Source of the DNA: Bacteroidales bacterium
Lineage (GTDB): Bacteria > Bacteroidota > Bacteroidia > Bacteroidales > UBA932
Length of the DNA: 64,000 nucleotides
Direction: 5' to 3'
NCBI GenBank assembly: GCA_017438975.1
Contig: JAFRUH010000029.1
Span: forward strand, 1-64,000
Part shown: piece after piece, positions 1-9,400 of the stretch
Layout: the number at the start of each line of letters is the position of its first letter
Numbering within the stretch: position 1 is the first letter of the stretch
Notes under the pieces: model-generated
Seen by the model: only the letters and a program-made list of their open reading frames with translations
What the model was told of the DNA's origin: nothing
Database searches by the model: none
Made by a program: the position numbers and the translations under genes

Positions 1-345
1 CATATCTCTCCCGGTATATCCTTTTTTATAGTTTCCATATACTTGGAAACCATAATCAATCGCGGCTCCTGCAAGGGCAATAGGAATGTTAACGGCATCT
101 CCGAATTGATCCACCCTATTCACCGGATCCCCGGCGCAATATGCATACGGACTAATTCCGGTATACTTCTCCGCCAGGGGATCTACGCCGGTCCAGGTGC
201 AGGCGACGGGATCATAGTAGCGGGCACCGAAGTGCTGGTAGCGCTCGCCCCGGAGCCAGTGGGTGGTACTGCTCTCCGCATCCCACAGTTCGTTCTCCTT
301 GCCGCTGAACGGGCGCGCATATTGAGACCATCCTCTTGAAATCAT
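1..345 (-). CDS. Orphan Rhs C-terminal module (partial, runs off left edge)
   Basis: Reading the minus strand from about 345 down to 1 gives the end of an Rhs core (FSGKENELWD, then RYYDPVACTWTGVDPLAEKY, then AYCAGDPVNRVDQFGD) followed by a tail that differs from the neighbouring full-length Rhs protein (it begins NIPIALAGAAIDYGFQVYGN). Positions 121-309 align without gaps to 1302-1490 of the downstream Rhs gene and are clearly homologous. An in-frame stop near 373-375 lies just upstream, so there is no N-terminal core. The only nearby ATG is at 345, and homology starts at FSGKE. This is the arrangement called an orphan rhs tip: a silent C-terminal toxin cassette that can recombine onto the main gene through the shared core. 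The toxin activity lies outside the window. Whether the fragment is expressed alone is unknown. Confidence 0.75.
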   Translation of the reverse strand, partial: MISRGWSQYARPFSGKENELWDAESSTTHWLRGERYQHFGARYYDPVACTWTGVDPLAEKYTGISPYAYCAGDPVNRVDQFGDAVNIPIALAGAAIDYGFQVYGNYKKGYTGRDM

Positions 346-430
346 GACCAAAATGTTAAGACACCCGTCTTGCTAAATATGAACCAGCATTTTGCATTTT
401 ATAATTCTTCTAAGCCAATGTTTTACCGCG

Positions 431-748
431 TTACCCTTTTCTATTCTTGATTAAAAAGGGTGATGCGAAATTAATGATGCTTAATAAAAATAATAGTAAA
501 TTTTGTTTCCCGAAAAATTCAAGAAGAATTAGAGTTAAGAGAAAAATAGCAAAGGCATAGAACTCAAAAAGCCAAAAAAAGATCCTATTTCTCCCAAATA
601 TCAAAATACCTACCAAACCGATCAGAATAGCTGCTATGAACACTGCTTGGCCACCAATGCCGGAGAATAATCTAATACTCACGGCAATTAGTAACCAAAC
701 CGTAATAAAAACCAGTGTTTTAATGGCTTCTAAATAATTCTTTTCCAT
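431..748 (-). CDS. Small multi-pass membrane protein, candidate immunity protein to the Rhs effector
   Basis: This 105-residue protein has a short charged N-terminus (MEKNYLEAIK) and then three to four hydrophobic stretches (roughly residues 11-30, 33-50, 54-75 and 78-95), ending in a basic tail. Its start overlaps the last 29 bases of the Rhs gene, so the two are probably co-transcribed and translationally coupled. Both this gene and the Rhs tip are much more AT-rich than the rest of the window. A small gene of foreign composition directly after the variable tip of an Rhs gene is the normal place for an immunity gene. I recognise no named family. The immunity role is inferred from position. 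A membrane-embedded immunity protein would fit an effector acting at or across the inner membrane. Confidence 0.6.
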   Translation of the reverse strand: MEKNYLEAIKTLVFITVWLLIAVSIRLFSGIGGQAVFIAAILIGLVGILIFGRNRIFFWLFEFYAFAIFLLTLILLEFFGKQNLLLFLLSIINFASPFLIKNRKG

Positions 749-3668
749 CTGGATTCAAGGATTTGATTGCTTTGTATGCAAGAGATGGTAAATAAGGGTG
801 ATAGTACACTGACTGAATACTTATTGACGGGTTTGTAGGAATTCTTAGTTCTATTGCATTGTTGATCCCAGCAGCGTCAAGAGAGCGTTGAACGGCCGTT
901 GCACAATGGTTAACCGGAAAAGCAAGGCGATAGTTCTCGTCGCTTGCTTTACGAAACTCTTCTGCGGCCAAATCATCTTGAATATGATTAATATCAGTTT
1001 CAATCACGTATGCTTTATCGTAAATATACCCAGCGATAGAAGTATCATATTTTGACCCCTCCTGATTGAAATCACTATCTAAAAAATCTTGAACCGTATC
1101 AAATTCATGTTCTCCTAAATCATCAAATAAACGACCTCCAGTATGCTCTCCCCTTAAATTATAGATATTATCTCCGTTAACAGAATAATACTTCCAAACC
1201 AAATTGTTAGATTCATTCTTCTGCTGGATTAGTAATGCGATATGTTGGCCTCTTTTCTTCTTTAATATAGCGATGTCCTTCCCATCCGGATCCACATAGT
1301 TCACCGGATCTCCGGCGCAGTAGGCGTATGGTGTTATTCCAGGATACTTCTCCGCCAGGGGATCTACGCCGGTCCAGGAGCAGGCGACGGGATCATAGTA
1401 GCGGGCACCGAAGTGCTGATAACGCTCGCCTCTGACCCAATGGGAAGTACTGCTCTGAGCATTCCACAGTTCGTTCTCCTTGCCGCTGAAACCGAACCAG
1501 GCACTGCGGGCAGTAGTGCTTTCCGTAAGACCATTGCCTGTCATCCTTACACCGAAGGGCAAATAATCAGTACGGCTTACGACGGTGTTCTTGTCAGACG
1601 CAATGACCCGTACACTCCCAAGATGATCCCGCAGGAAATACTGCATCTGGGCATTGCTCACTCCGCTACTGCAATCAATGAATCCGTCTGCAGTTTGTAT
1701 CCCCTCCAAAGACTCCTGTCCGTTTACCCCCTTGTATATCAACGAACCGATGTATCTGGAAGTCCAGTTGCCGGTGGCAGGATCCTTCACCCCCGCCCGG
1801 GTGCCGTCCGCATAAAAAACCGTGTTGGAAAGCTCCGTGTCAGGATTGTTTCTCGCACCCGGAACCGACACTTCCGAGATCAAGTTGAGAAGATTATATT
1901 TGATCTCAAAGTTCCGGAGCGGGTCATAGGTGATGTTCCCGTTGTCGTCATATCCGTAGCCGGTCCTGTGATTACCGCTGTAGGTGAAGCTGAGGGTCGT
2001 GTTCGGCGTTGCCGATACATCCTGATACCGGTCGAGGTGGAGCAGGTTCCCGTCAAGGTCGTAGCTGATATTCCGCTCCGACCACGCATTGCCTGCGCTC
2101 TGTCCGCCGGAAGTCATCGCACTTCCCGTAAGCCGGTTCAGGGCATCGTAGGTGAAGGACTCGCTCTTTGTTGCATAGGACGTCCCCTCCGCCACGGTCG
2201 CGACATGATGCCAATCCCATTTGGTTATATTTCCCACCCAGCTCGGGGAGGACGTATTCTCATAGCCATACCCCTGAGTCAGCAGGTTGCCTCCCCTGGA
2301 AGTAAGCCATCCGTGGATATCATAGCCGGAGGACTCTGTAATCCGGTTCGTCCCGGTGCCGTAATACTTGCCGTAAAGCCGCCCCAGGTCGTCATAAGTA
2401 TACGATACCGTCGACTTGGTGCTGTTCCCGATCTTTACCGTCTCGAGTGTCGGCCTGCTTCGGGAATCATATCCCCTTTCCGTAGTTACGGCAAGGGTGA
2501 CATTTGACTTGACACAAGTTTCGGTCGTACTCGTTACATTTCCTTGCAGATCATAAGCATACCCCGTGGTCAGCGAGTAACTCTGTGGATAATCCGTCTC
2601 CGCCACGCTGATTACCCTCTCCTCGTTGTCGTACGTGTAGGTCCGGCTGAGATAATCCGTACCGCTCACCCATCCGTCCGCCGTCAGCTTATAGAACTTC
2701 TCGCTTGTTTTGAGACCGGTGTTTGCATTGTACGTGTGTTCTTCCATCGTCCGGGACACATTACCCTGCCTGGCTTTCTTAAAAGTCAGGTTCCCCACAT
2801 TGTCATACTGGTAAAGGATCGTTACACCGCCTTCCCGCTGGTTTCCGTCCTGGCTCGTGATGATCCGGTCAAGGGCGTCATACGTAAAGGTCTCCGCCTC
2901 TTTGCCGGGGATGGTCTTGGAAATGACTCTCGAACGGGAATCATAAGAATAACTGTATGTGTTCCCCTCGGGCGTGATGACTTCAGTGAGATTGCCCCGC
3001 CAGTCATACCGGTAGAGTGTCCTGGCGGGAGAACCGCTGATCTGGCGGTCCTCAGCGACCAGCCGCCCCTCATAGTCCTTCCACTCAACGGACACGCGAC
3101 CATCCCCGTCGGTCGTCTTTACGCCGACTACATTTCTACCGTCAATGGTGGCTGCGAGATAGTTATAGGAAGTGGGATGCAGATAATACTGTTCTCCGGG
3201 AAGGGATGTGCTGAGGGGCCTCCCGGACGGACTGAACTCGGAGTGGGTCTCGGAGAACGGACGTACGGGAACGGGGTCATCATCGGGATCCGGTTCGGTT
3301 CCGTACTGTTCCTGATAATACGAGAGTATACCGTCCTCCGCCGGAAGGAAGGCCTCCGCCCATTCACTCTCCGTATAACCGAGGTCTTCATACGGGACGG
3401 GAAGCCATTTCCGGGGCTCCCGCATCAAGGCATCATAAGTCAAGGCCGTCCCCAGGTCATAACCGGCCGTATGATCGACGCTCCTGACCTCGACGGGGTA
3501 TCCCAGGCCGTTGTAATAGGTCACGTCGTCGGCAAAGATATTCGAGGTTCGGTAGGTCCTCACCTTCGTCCAGCTGTATTCATCACTTGCCACGAGATAA
3601 CTGTACTGCTCCAGGGTATTACATTTGTATAGGTTTTCGTTCTTCCTTTTCAATCGCCGAAGGGTCAT
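720..3668 (-). CDS. Rhs/YD-repeat polymorphic toxin with C-terminal papain-like effector domain
   Basis: This 982-residue protein begins in a DUF6443-like region (YSWTKVRTYRTSN, then DVTYYNGLGYPVEV) and continues into many YD repeats of the Rhs shell (for example YRYDWRGNLTEVITPEGNTY). The conserved core end has RDHLGSVRV near 690, RYYDPVACSWTGVDPLAEKY and AYCAGDPVNYVDPDG. The variable tip starts near residue 797. It contains GQHIALLIQ (His809) and, later, NHCATAVQRSLDAAGI (Cys922). His before Cys fits a circularly permuted NlpC/P60 (papain-like) fold, so a cysteine peptidase, amidase or acyltransferase is likely, but this is inference. No signal peptide is visible, so the N-terminus may be shortened relative to secreted relatives. 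A minus-strand TATATTTG at 3737-3730 is a plausible promoter. The tip is AT-rich and overlaps the candidate immunity gene. Confidence 0.85.
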   Translation of the reverse strand: MTLRRLKRKNENLYKCNTLEQYSYLVASDEYSWTKVRTYRTSNIFADDVTYYNGLGYPVEVRSVDHTAGYDLGTALTYDALMREPRKWLPVPYEDLGYTESEWAEAFLPAEDGILSYYQEQYGTEPDPDDDPVPVRPFSETHSEFSPSGRPLSTSLPGEQYYLHPTSYNYLAATIDGRNVVGVKTTDGDGRVSVEWKDYEGRLVAEDRQISGSPARTLYRYDWRGNLTEVITPEGNTYSYSYDSRSRVISKTIPGKEAETFTYDALDRIITSQDGNQREGGVTILYQYDNVGNLTFKKARQGNVSRTMEEHTYNANTGLKTSEKFYKLTADGWVSGTDYLSRTYTYDNEERVISVAETDYPQSYSLTTGYAYDLQGNVTSTTETCVKSNVTLAVTTERGYDSRSRPTLETVKIGNSTKSTVSYTYDDLGRLYGKYYGTGTNRITESSGYDIHGWLTSRGGNLLTQGYGYENTSSPSWVGNITKWDWHHVATVAEGTSYATKSESFTYDALNRLTGSAMTSGGQSAGNAWSERNISYDLDGNLLHLDRYQDVSATPNTTLSFTYSGNHRTGYGYDDNGNITYDPLRNFEIKYNLLNLISEVSVPGARNNPDTELSNTVFYADGTRAGVKDPATGNWTSRYIGSLIYKGVNGQESLEGIQTADGFIDCSSGVSNAQMQYFLRDHLGSVRVIASDKNTVVSRTDYLPFGVRMTGNGLTESTTARSAWFGFSGKENELWNAQSSTSHWVRGERYQHFGARYYDPVACSWTGVDPLAEKYPGITPYAYCAGDPVNYVDPDGKDIAILKKKRGQHIALLIQQKNESNNLVWKYYSVNGDNIYNLRGEHTGGRLFDDLGEHEFDTVQDFLDSDFNQEGSKYDTSIAGYIYDKAYVIETDINHIQDDLAAEEFRKASDENYRLAFPVNHCATAVQRSLDAAGINNAIELRIPTNPSISIQSVYYHPYLPSLAYKAIKSLNPDGKELFRSH

Positions 3669-3729
3669 TATCAGGAATAATCTAAAAGAAAAAAGAAAAC
3701 TCCGTATGCAATAACCCGAAGGACGAGAG

Positions 3730-3768
3730 CAAATATAAGCTATAATTCCCGGAAAAGTGGTAAATTTG
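3730..3768. promoter_or_regulatory. Overlapping divergent promoters (Rhs gene and metallophosphoesterase)
   Basis: The Bacteroidetes -7 motif TAnnTTTG occurs on both strands of this short gap. TATATTTG on the minus strand (3737-3730) points to the Rhs gene, and TAAATTTG on the plus strand (3761-3768) lies 16 bases before the ATG at 3785. No good -33 TTTG is seen for either. The elements are about 24 bases apart, so the two promoters probably interfere with each other. Confidence 0.55.
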
Positions 3769-3784
3769 TAATCAAACTGATATC

Positions 3785-5392
3785 ATGATGAAAAAAGTTC
3801 TGCTCTTTCTTGCCTCTCTGGCGGTCTGCAGCCTCGCGTTCGGGGCAAAAGTTCTTCCTCCCAAGGTCCAGGGCCGTGTAACGGATACTTCCGGGAAGCC
3901 GGTCCCGGGCGTTCAGGTCTCCGACGGGTATCATGTGGTACTGACGGACACGGAGGGGAATTACAGTTTTCCCCGGATCCCGGAAGCTTATTATGTATAT
4001 ATCAGTATTCCCTCGGCCTATGAAATCCCCCTGCGCCAGGGACAGCCGGTTTTTTATAAGAAACTGGAAGACCGGCCCGCGTACAATTTCGTGCTGAATC
4101 CGCTGAAAAACGGCCCCGAAACAGCATTCAACCTGTTTCTGGTGGCGGATCCCCAGTGTCAGTGGGTCTGGCACGTACGTCGTCTCCGCGAAGAAGGAAT
4201 TGCGGATATGAGGGCCTATGCCCGCAAAGCCAAAGGACCCGACTATGCCATCACCCTCGGGGACATCGCCTACAGCGAGGGGTTCCGCAACACCAACTAT
4301 CTGCTGCCGGTCATCCGCGAAGAATTCTCCGCGGAAAAGACGGGCATGCCGGTGTTCCAGACGATCGGGAACCACGATTTCGAGTATGCCCTGACTGCGG
4401 TGGAAGAAGCCAGTCCGACCATTTCTCTCCGGCGCAACCGCTATTTCGAAGATCTGTTCGGCCCGGCCAATTACTCCTTCAACCGGGGAGATGTGCATAT
4501 CATTTCCATGATCGACGTCTGCTTCGAAGGCTTCGGGGCTCCCGGGAAATACCACGGCGACTTTTCCGACGCCCAGGTCAAATGGCTGGAACAGGACCTT
4601 GCCAATGTCCCGGAAGGGAAGCTGGTGATCCTCTGCGTCCATATCCCCTTCGAAGACGGGGTGAAGAAATCTCCGAATATGCAGCGGGTCCTGGACCTTC
4701 TAGGCACCCGCACCCCGCATGCCCGGATCGTCAGCGGCCATACCCATACGATCAAGCATCTGCACTACGGCAATGGCGTCAGCGAATTTGTCGCCGGGGC
4801 GATGTCGGGATGCTGGTGGTGGAGCAAGAATTGCGCGGACGGCTCTCCCAACGGGTACTCCGTATGGTCCATCCGGGGCAACGAAGTCGTCTCCGATCTC
4901 TACAAGGGACAGAATTTCAAGGAAGATTACCAGATGCGCATCTACCGGGGCGACGCCGAATTCGGCGGGGAATATGAAAAATTCCGTCTCGCGCATGGAC
5001 CCGGAACCCTGCTCGTCAATGTCTGGAACTGGGACGAGGGCTGGCGGTCCGAGGTCTATGAAAACGGCAAGTTGTGCGGACAGTTGGAAAAACTCCCGAC
5101 GACAAGCGAGTTCGAAGCCCCCTACGATGGCAGCAAGGACTGGTGGGCCATCGGTTACAACGTCGGCGTCGTCGGGCGCGGTCATTCCCAGGGCAGTACC
5201 CGGAACAACTACTGCTCAAAGAATTACCATATGTTCAAGTATGTCCTGAAGGATCCGGACGCAAAGGTCAAGGTCGTGGTATACGACCGGTCCGGCCGGA
5301 AATTCACCTGCAGCAGGATCACGACGGCCGCCGATTACGAAGGGTTCGCCAAGAGGCCGCAATATCCGGTCCTGCCCGCCTGGGAAGAGTAG
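3785..5392 (+). CDS. Secreted calcineurin-like phosphoesterase with N-terminal Ig-like domain
   Basis: This 535-residue protein has a signal peptide (about 1-20) and a carboxypeptidase-regulatory-like fold at about 27-108 (VQGRVTDTSGKPVPGVQVSD). A metallophosphatase core follows at about 115-330, then a C-terminal beta domain of the MetallophosC type. The metal-site motifs are visible: VADPQ (Asp122), LGD (Asp160), GNHD (196-198), CVHIPF (His286) and GHTHT (His319, His321). The usual first motif DxH is DxQ here, as in several members of this Bacteroidetes family. It is probably a periplasmic or surface phosphodiesterase or phosphatase. The substrate is unknown. It is the only gene downstream of the plus-strand promoter at 3761-3768 and converges on the next gene with a 3-base gap. 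Confidence 0.88.
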   Translation: MMKKVLLFLASLAVCSLAFGAKVLPPKVQGRVTDTSGKPVPGVQVSDGYHVVLTDTEGNYSFPRIPEAYYVYISIPSAYEIPLRQGQPVFYKKLEDRPAYNFVLNPLKNGPETAFNLFLVADPQCQWVWHVRRLREEGIADMRAYARKAKGPDYAITLGDIAYSEGFRNTNYLLPVIREEFSAEKTGMPVFQTIGNHDFEYALTAVEEASPTISLRRNRYFEDLFGPANYSFNRGDVHIISMIDVCFEGFGAPGKYHGDFSDAQVKWLEQDLANVPEGKLVILCVHIPFEDGVKKSPNMQRVLDLLGTRTPHARIVSGHTHTIKHLHYGNGVSEFVAGAMSGCWWWSKNCADGSPNGYSVWSIRGNEVVSDLYKGQNFKEDYQMRIYRGDAEFGGEYEKFRLAHGPGTLLVNVWNWDEGWRSEVYENGKLCGQLEKLPTTSEFEAPYDGSKDWWAIGYNVGVVGRGHSQGSTRNNYCSKNYHMFKYVLKDPDAKVKVVVYDRSGRKFTCSRITTAADYEGFAKRPQYPVLPAWEE

Positions 5393-5395
5393 GGG

Positions 5396-6346
5396 CTACA
5401 GCGCTCCGAGGATGCGCTCTGCGGGTGCGTCCTTGAGGAGGACGGTCTTGTCTCCGTCGAGCAGGTAGAGGGAGGGAAGGGCCCGGACGTGGTAGACCCT
5501 GTCATCCCGGATCGTATGCGAGGGGTCGTATCCGTTGATCCATTCCTTCGGATAGGAACCGATCCCGGCCTTCCAGGCCGCGATGTCTTCGTCGATATAA
5601 ATGTCCAGGACTTTCAGCCGTCCCTCCCGGACCATGGCGGAAAGGCGGGCGTCCCCGGAGATTTTCGCAAGGATCTCCCGGCAGCCCCGGCAGTCCGGAT
5701 TCCCGAAAATCAGCAGCACATAAGGCGCTTTGATGCCGTACAGGCTTCTCCGCCGGCCGGAAACGTCGAGGAAAGAGAAATCGGCCGCCCGGCTTCCCCG
5801 GGCGTTCAGGGCGCAGAGCTGCGCCTCGTGCCGGTATCCGGTCCGGCGGTCTTCCGGTGTCAGGGGACTCTCCGCAAGGGCGGCTGCGAAAGGCCGGTAG
5901 AGATCCTCGTCCCGGTACGGGCTGTTCGGGTCATAGAGATACTTTTCCGTCAGCCGGACCATCTCTCCGTAGACAGAGGCGTCGGGGTATTTCTTTCCGA
6001 AAGATTCGAGAAGGCCGGAAAAACGGGAGACGGCGGCCACGGCTTTTCCCGGGGGAAGCTCCAGCAGGAGGGAAACATAGCCCGGCATCATCCCCTCGAC
6101 CTCCTTGAGCGGGACTCCGTTCAGCACGGCGGAATCGCTGTAATGGAGGACGCACGTATCCAGGAATGCATCCCAGAAGCGGCCGGCGGCGTATTCCGCC
6201 CCTTCGGCCGGCTCGGCGTACATCGAAGGCACGCCGACCACGGGAAATTCCCGCAGCCGGGGCGTTTCGGCGGCCTTCCTCCCGCCGCAGGACAAAGCAA
6301 GCGCGAGCAGAAGGATCAGACCCGGTATGGTAAGCGGTTTCCGCAT
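5396..6346 (-). CDS. DUF5106 / thioredoxin-like lipoprotein
   Basis: This 316-residue lipoprotein has a lipobox ending LALSC (Cys20), a helical DUF5106-like region at about 40-180, and a thioredoxin-like domain at about 185-310. The domain opens with ADFSFLDVSGRRRSLYGI and carries the redox motif CRGC (Cys219, Cys222) after LLIFGNPD. Related proteins are membrane-anchored thiol-disulfide reductases of the Bacteroidetes envelope, but the CxxC is not the classical WCxxC, and the partner is unknown. A minus-strand TAATTTTG at 6376-6369 is a reasonable promoter. It is transcribed divergently from the large propeller/barrel protein. Confidence 0.8.
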   Translation of the reverse strand: MRKPLTIPGLILLLALALSCGGRKAAETPRLREFPVVGVPSMYAEPAEGAEYAAGRFWDAFLDTCVLHYSDSAVLNGVPLKEVEGMMPGYVSLLLELPPGKAVAAVSRFSGLLESFGKKYPDASVYGEMVRLTEKYLYDPNSPYRDEDLYRPFAAALAESPLTPEDRRTGYRHEAQLCALNARGSRAADFSFLDVSGRRRSLYGIKAPYVLLIFGNPDCRGCREILAKISGDARLSAMVREGRLKVLDIYIDEDIAAWKAGIGSYPKEWINGYDPSHTIRDDRVYHVRALPSLYLLDGDKTVLLKDAPAERILGAL

Positions 6347-6368
6347 GGTCTTTCATTCTTAATGATTA

Positions 6369-6376
6369 CAAAATTA
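6369..6376 (-). promoter_or_regulatory. -7 promoter element for the DUF5106 lipoprotein
   Basis: TAATTTTG on the minus strand matches TAnnTTTG and sits 22 bases upstream of the ATG at 6346. The opposite strand has only the weaker TAACTTTA at 6389-6396 before the ATG at 6403. Confidence 0.4.
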
Positions 6377-6402
6377 ACGAAAAACTCGTAACTTTATCCC
6401 CG

Positions 6403-9400
6403 ATGAAAAGAATGATTCTGACGCTGGCGGTCCTTCTCGCCCTTCCTCTCTCCGCAGCGGCCCAGCTCTTTACCCAGGGTTCCGACCCCGGGAGGCTCCG
6501 CTGGTGGCGGATCGATACGCCGAACTACAGGATCATCTATCCCGAAGGGACCGACTCCCTCGCGAGGGTCTACGCGATGGACCTGGAACGCCTCCGGGAA
6601 GCCACAGGGCGGAGCATCGGCATGGTCCCCGGGGAATCCGGATGGATTTCCCGCACGCCGGTCATCCTCCATACCCATAACGGCTATTCGAACGCATCGA
6701 TGTTCTGCGCCCCCTACCGGATGGACATTTTCACCCGTCCCGAACCATACGGCGGGGATCCGGCCCCGTGGGAATTCTCGCTGACGGCCCATGAACCCCG
6801 CCACCTGGCCCAGCTCCAGGCCGGATACCGCGGAATCTGGAAACCGCTGAATTACGCCTTCGGGCAGCTGATTCCCTCCGCCGTCTGGGCTCTCTATGCC
6901 GGACAGCCTCTTTCCGAGGGGGACGCGGTCGCTTTCGAGACGGCTGTCATCGGCGGTTCCCGCGCCCGTACGGCACAGTTCCTCAATTACTTCCGTGTCG
7001 CCTTCGACGAAGGGGACTGGCGCGACTGGTACCGCTGGCGCTATGGCTCCTACCGGGATTTCGCCCCGGACTATTATAAAGTCGGGTACATGACCGTCGC
7101 CGGGATGCGCTATTTCTACGGGAATACGCTGTTCATGAAGAACTATTACGACCGCACGGCCGCCCGTCCCTGGACCATCGGAGCGATGCAGAAAAGCGTC
7201 CGGGCGGTGACGGGGCGTTCTTTCCGGGATTCCTTTCGGGACATTTCCGAACATTTCCACATCCTCTGGCAGGAGCAGGCCGCCGCTCGGGCCCCCTTCA
7301 TGCCCATGGAAGCGGTTACGGAGCCGGGTTCCTTCCATACCGACTATATCCACAGCCTCACTGCCGGGGACAGCCTGATCGTCCGTCGTGAGGGGAAGGT
7401 CAATGAAACGGAACTCCTCCTCGTCGGGGACGGCCGGGAGACCCGGATCGGCCCTTTCGCCGAAGAAACCAGTTCCCTTTTCTGGGACCCTGTGAAACGG
7501 CGCATCTACTGGTCCGAGACCGTACGGGATCCCCGGTGGACCCTCGCCCATACCTCGCGGATCCGCTACATGTCGCTCCCGGATTTCAAACAGCATGACC
7601 TGACCCGGGACGGAAGGCTCTACAATCCCGAACCGTCCCCTGACGGAAGCCTCCTTTCGGTCGTCGAATATCCTTATGAAGGCGGGGCGGCGGTCCTCCT
7701 TGTCAGCACGGAGGACGGGTCGGTCCGGAAGCGTTTCCACGCTCCTGACGGGCAGCAGCCGACCGAGTCCGCCTGGGACGGTAACAAGCTGTATGTCAGT
7801 TCGATATCGGACGGGGGATACGGCCTTTACCGGATCCATGACGACGGGACCTGGGAGATGTGCCTTCCGCCCGCCTCGGCCATCATGCAGAACCTCGGGA
7901 ACGGGGAGGGGAGCATCGAGTTCGTCTCGGACCGGGACGGAGCGGACGAACTCTACCGCTATGAAACGGCGACGGGACGGCTGTTCCGGGTGACTTCAGC
8001 CCGGTACGGTGCGACGGATTTTTCGGAGAAGGACGGTTACTTGTATTTCAGCAGCCAGACCCGGGGCGGCATGATGCTCTTCAGGACGCCCGTGGACTCC
8101 CTCCGGGAGGTGCCGGTCCGGTATGAGGAGGTACGCCCCTGCCCGGTCGAAGACGCCCTTGCCGCCCAGGAAAGGGTCCTCGCCGGCGGCGGTTCCGTCG
8201 CCGGCCCCCGCGACCCGTCCGTCCTTTCCGCCCCGCAGCGCTACCGGAAGTTCCCGAACCTGATCCGGTTCCATTCCTGGGCCCCGGTCTGGTTCAACAT
8301 CGACAACATCATGGAGGCGAGTTTCGACATCGATTACAAGACCGCCTCCCTCGGCCTGACCGGCCTCTTCCAGAACGATCTCGGGACTGCAGAGGGTTAC
8401 CTCGGCTACTCGGCCCACAAGGACCCCTACAAGGACGGGAACTGGCGCCATTCCTTCCATGGAAAACTGACCTACACGGGCCTGTATCCCGTATTTGAGG
8501 CCTCTTTCGACATCAATGACCGGAATACCCTCCGGTACGGGATCCGGCGGGACTTGCCGTCGGAAGACCGGGTCCTGACCGGACACGTCGGAGACTATAC
8601 CCAGGCTTCCGCCTCCCTTCTGGCCTATGTCCCCCTCGTCTTCAACAAGGGCGGCATCCTGCAGGGAGTCATCCCGCAGGTCCGGTGGACCGGAAGCAAC
8701 GACTGCTACTTTACGGGCGAGACGCTCTTCTCCATTTCCAAGCCGTTCGCGGACCTTCCTGGCCGGCGGCGTTTCGTCGGAGGTGTCCCTGGGGATACCT
8801 TCTTCTCGCACTCGGTCAGGGCCTCCGTCCGGGGATACCGGATGCTTGCGACGCCGGAAGCGAAGATCTATCCGCGCTTCGGCATCGGCGCCGAGACGGG
8901 GCTGGTCTTCCGTCCCGGACTCGGGGACGTCTTCGCCTCGACCGGCTATGGATATGTATACGGCTACCTGCCTGGATTCCTGCCCGAGCAGGGTCTGAAA
9001 CTCACCGCCATGCTCCAGGGCGCCCTTTCCCGGGACGGCCGGATCAACCATAATATCGTTTCCATCGCTCCCCGCGGGTTTGAATCGGCGGCCGGCCTTC
9101 TCCTCTCGAAGCAGGCTCCCTCGCAGGTCAGGATAACGGCCGACTATGCCGTCCCCTTTACGTTCGGGGATATTTCTGCCCTCGCTCCCGTCCTCTATAT
9201 CAAGAATTTCCTGCTGATTCCTCATCTCGATTATTCCTTCTCGGCGGCCGGGAATCTTTTCACCGCAGGAACGGACCTGACGGCCGAACTCGGCGGGCTC
9301 GCCTGGATCCCCTTCGACACTTCCGTCGGCGTTACGCTGGGGTACAAAGGCGGTTCGCTTTTCGCCGCGACCGGCGAAAAACGGTTCCACGCCGCCCTCC

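Noticed and set aside
1413-3632. Long plus-strand frames opposite the Rhs gene
   Set aside because: The Rhs protein on the minus strand has clear YD repeats and the core signature; the opposite frames have none.
8161-8230. Gly/Ala/Pro-rich stretch in the propeller/barrel protein as another coding repeat insert
   Set aside because: It shares no word order with the trmB or miaA inserts and sits at a natural domain boundary.
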